This document shows positions 5,866-6,040 of a stretch of 6,040 bases of DNA, piece after piece (position 1 is the stretch's first letter; every line of letters begins with the position of its first letter). The translations under genes were made by a program, and so were the position numbers. Below the pieces are notes generated by a model. It was not told the origin of the DNA, did not search any database, and saw only the letters and a program-made list of their open reading frames with translations. Source of the stretch: S012-135 sp964423785 (GTDB taxonomy: Bacteria > Desulfobacterota > Desulfobulbia > Desulfobulbales > S012-135); NCBI GenBank assembly GCA_964423785.1, contig CAYRGZ010000153.1:1-6040 (forward strand). Direction: 5' to 3'.

Positions 5866-5969
5866 TTGATGAAATCGCAAAAAATGCGATTTCATCGAGT
5901 TCACCGTCGTAACTCGTTGACTTACCGTGTCAGGCCTGAACCGACAACGATTTTTAACGAATTCATCAT
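5866..5969 (+). repeat. Structured repeat unit C1, immediately upstream of argC
   Basis: This 104-bp unit opens TTGATGAAATC. The stem GATGAAATCGCA (5868-5879) / TGCGATTTCATC (5885-5896) is a perfect 12 bp with loop AAAAA. Relative to units A1 and B1 the fifth pair is A-T instead of G-C, changed on both arms. GAGTTCACCG, TAACTCGTTGACTTACCG, TCAGGCCTGA (CAGGCCTG at 5931-5938), ACCGACAACGA and TTTTTAACGAATTCATCA follow in the family order. The unit points away from argC. No coding frame is apparent. Confidence 0.9.
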
Positions 5970-6040
5970 TTGATGAAATCGTAAAAAATACGATCGGTCA
6001 TTCGCTGCGCTCACCACCTCCATCGAGTTCACGGTTTGTA
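5970..6040 (+). repeat. Structured repeat unit C2, cut by the window edge
   Basis: The second tandem unit begins 104 bp after the first. The left arm GATGAAATCGTA (5972-5983), loop AAAAA and TACGAT (5989-5994) are followed by the 24-bp insertion (5995-6018) and TCCATC (6019-6024), then GAGTTCACGGTTTGTA, where the window ends. The left half of the stem reads GATGAA but the displaced right half reads TCCATC, leaving one A-C mismatch. This is the only imperfect stem among the five seen here. Confidence 0.88.
5995..6018 (+). repeat. 24-bp segment inserted in repeat hairpin, copy 2
   Basis: It begins CGGTCATTCGC and ends GCTCACCACC and is identical to the reverse complement of 3897-3920. It sits between TACGAT and TCCATC in the 3' arm of the hairpin, the same position as the first copy. 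Confidence 0.85.

Noticed and set aside
5925..5951. Promoter for argC inside repeat unit C1 (minus strand TTGTCG, 17 bases, TAAGTC)
   Set aside because: The spacing is right but the -10 hexamer matches the consensus poorly, so it is not listed as a feature.
1..6040. Integron cassette array with repeats as attC sites
   Set aside because: Structured repeats between genes suggested it, but the units are tandem, lie in both orientations, lack clear attC core sites, and the genes between them are housekeeping genes in operons. No integrase is seen.

Overview
This is a GC-rich stretch of a Gram-negative bacterial chromosome. The Mla-type lipid-transport genes imply an outer membrane. The three-gene mlaE-mlaF-mlaD layout, the subgroup Ib aspartate aminotransferase and a small FeoB-associated-type Cys-rich membrane protein together suggest a member of the Desulfobacterota/Desulfuromonadota (former Deltaproteobacteria). 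That placement is inference; no marker gene here fixes the taxon. The genes look like ordinary core genes in intact reading frames, and I see no transposase, integrase, phage gene, tRNA or rRNA.

Layout from left to right. 1-241 has no gene and holds repeat copies. 242-2240 is a tight minus-strand operon, transcribed mlaE > mlaF > mlaD, encoding the permease, ATPase and substrate-binding parts of a phospholipid ABC transporter. 2241-2342 is a short divergent intergenic region with overlapping inverted repeats. 2343-2570 is the only plus-strand gene, a 75-residue Cys-rich membrane protein. It converges, with a 4-bp gap, on a minus-strand aspartate aminotransferase (2575-3774). 3775-4048 has no gene and holds two tandem repeat copies. 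4049-5848 is a two-gene minus-strand unit, argC then truA, separated by 12 bp. 5849-6040 has no gene and holds two more repeat copies, the last cut by the window edge.

The genes cover separate housekeeping jobs: outer-membrane lipid asymmetry (mla), amino-acid synthesis (argC in arginine synthesis; the aminotransferase in aspartate/glutamate and possibly aromatic metabolism) and tRNA modification (truA).

The unusual part is a family of about 105-bp tandem repeats that occupies all three larger intergenic gaps (1-120, 3812-4052 and 5866-6040). Each unit starts with a 12-bp hairpin whose arms vary between copies by paired, compensatory changes. A central 10-bp palindrome follows (TCAGGCCTGA, or TCAGATCTGA in one copy), and the unit ends with an imperfect inverted copy of its own start. 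In the second unit at two loci the same 24-bp segment interrupts the same point of the hairpin. The pattern suggests a dispersed structured element under selection to keep its folds. One copy supplies the truA stop codon, and another lies directly before the argC ribosome-binding site.
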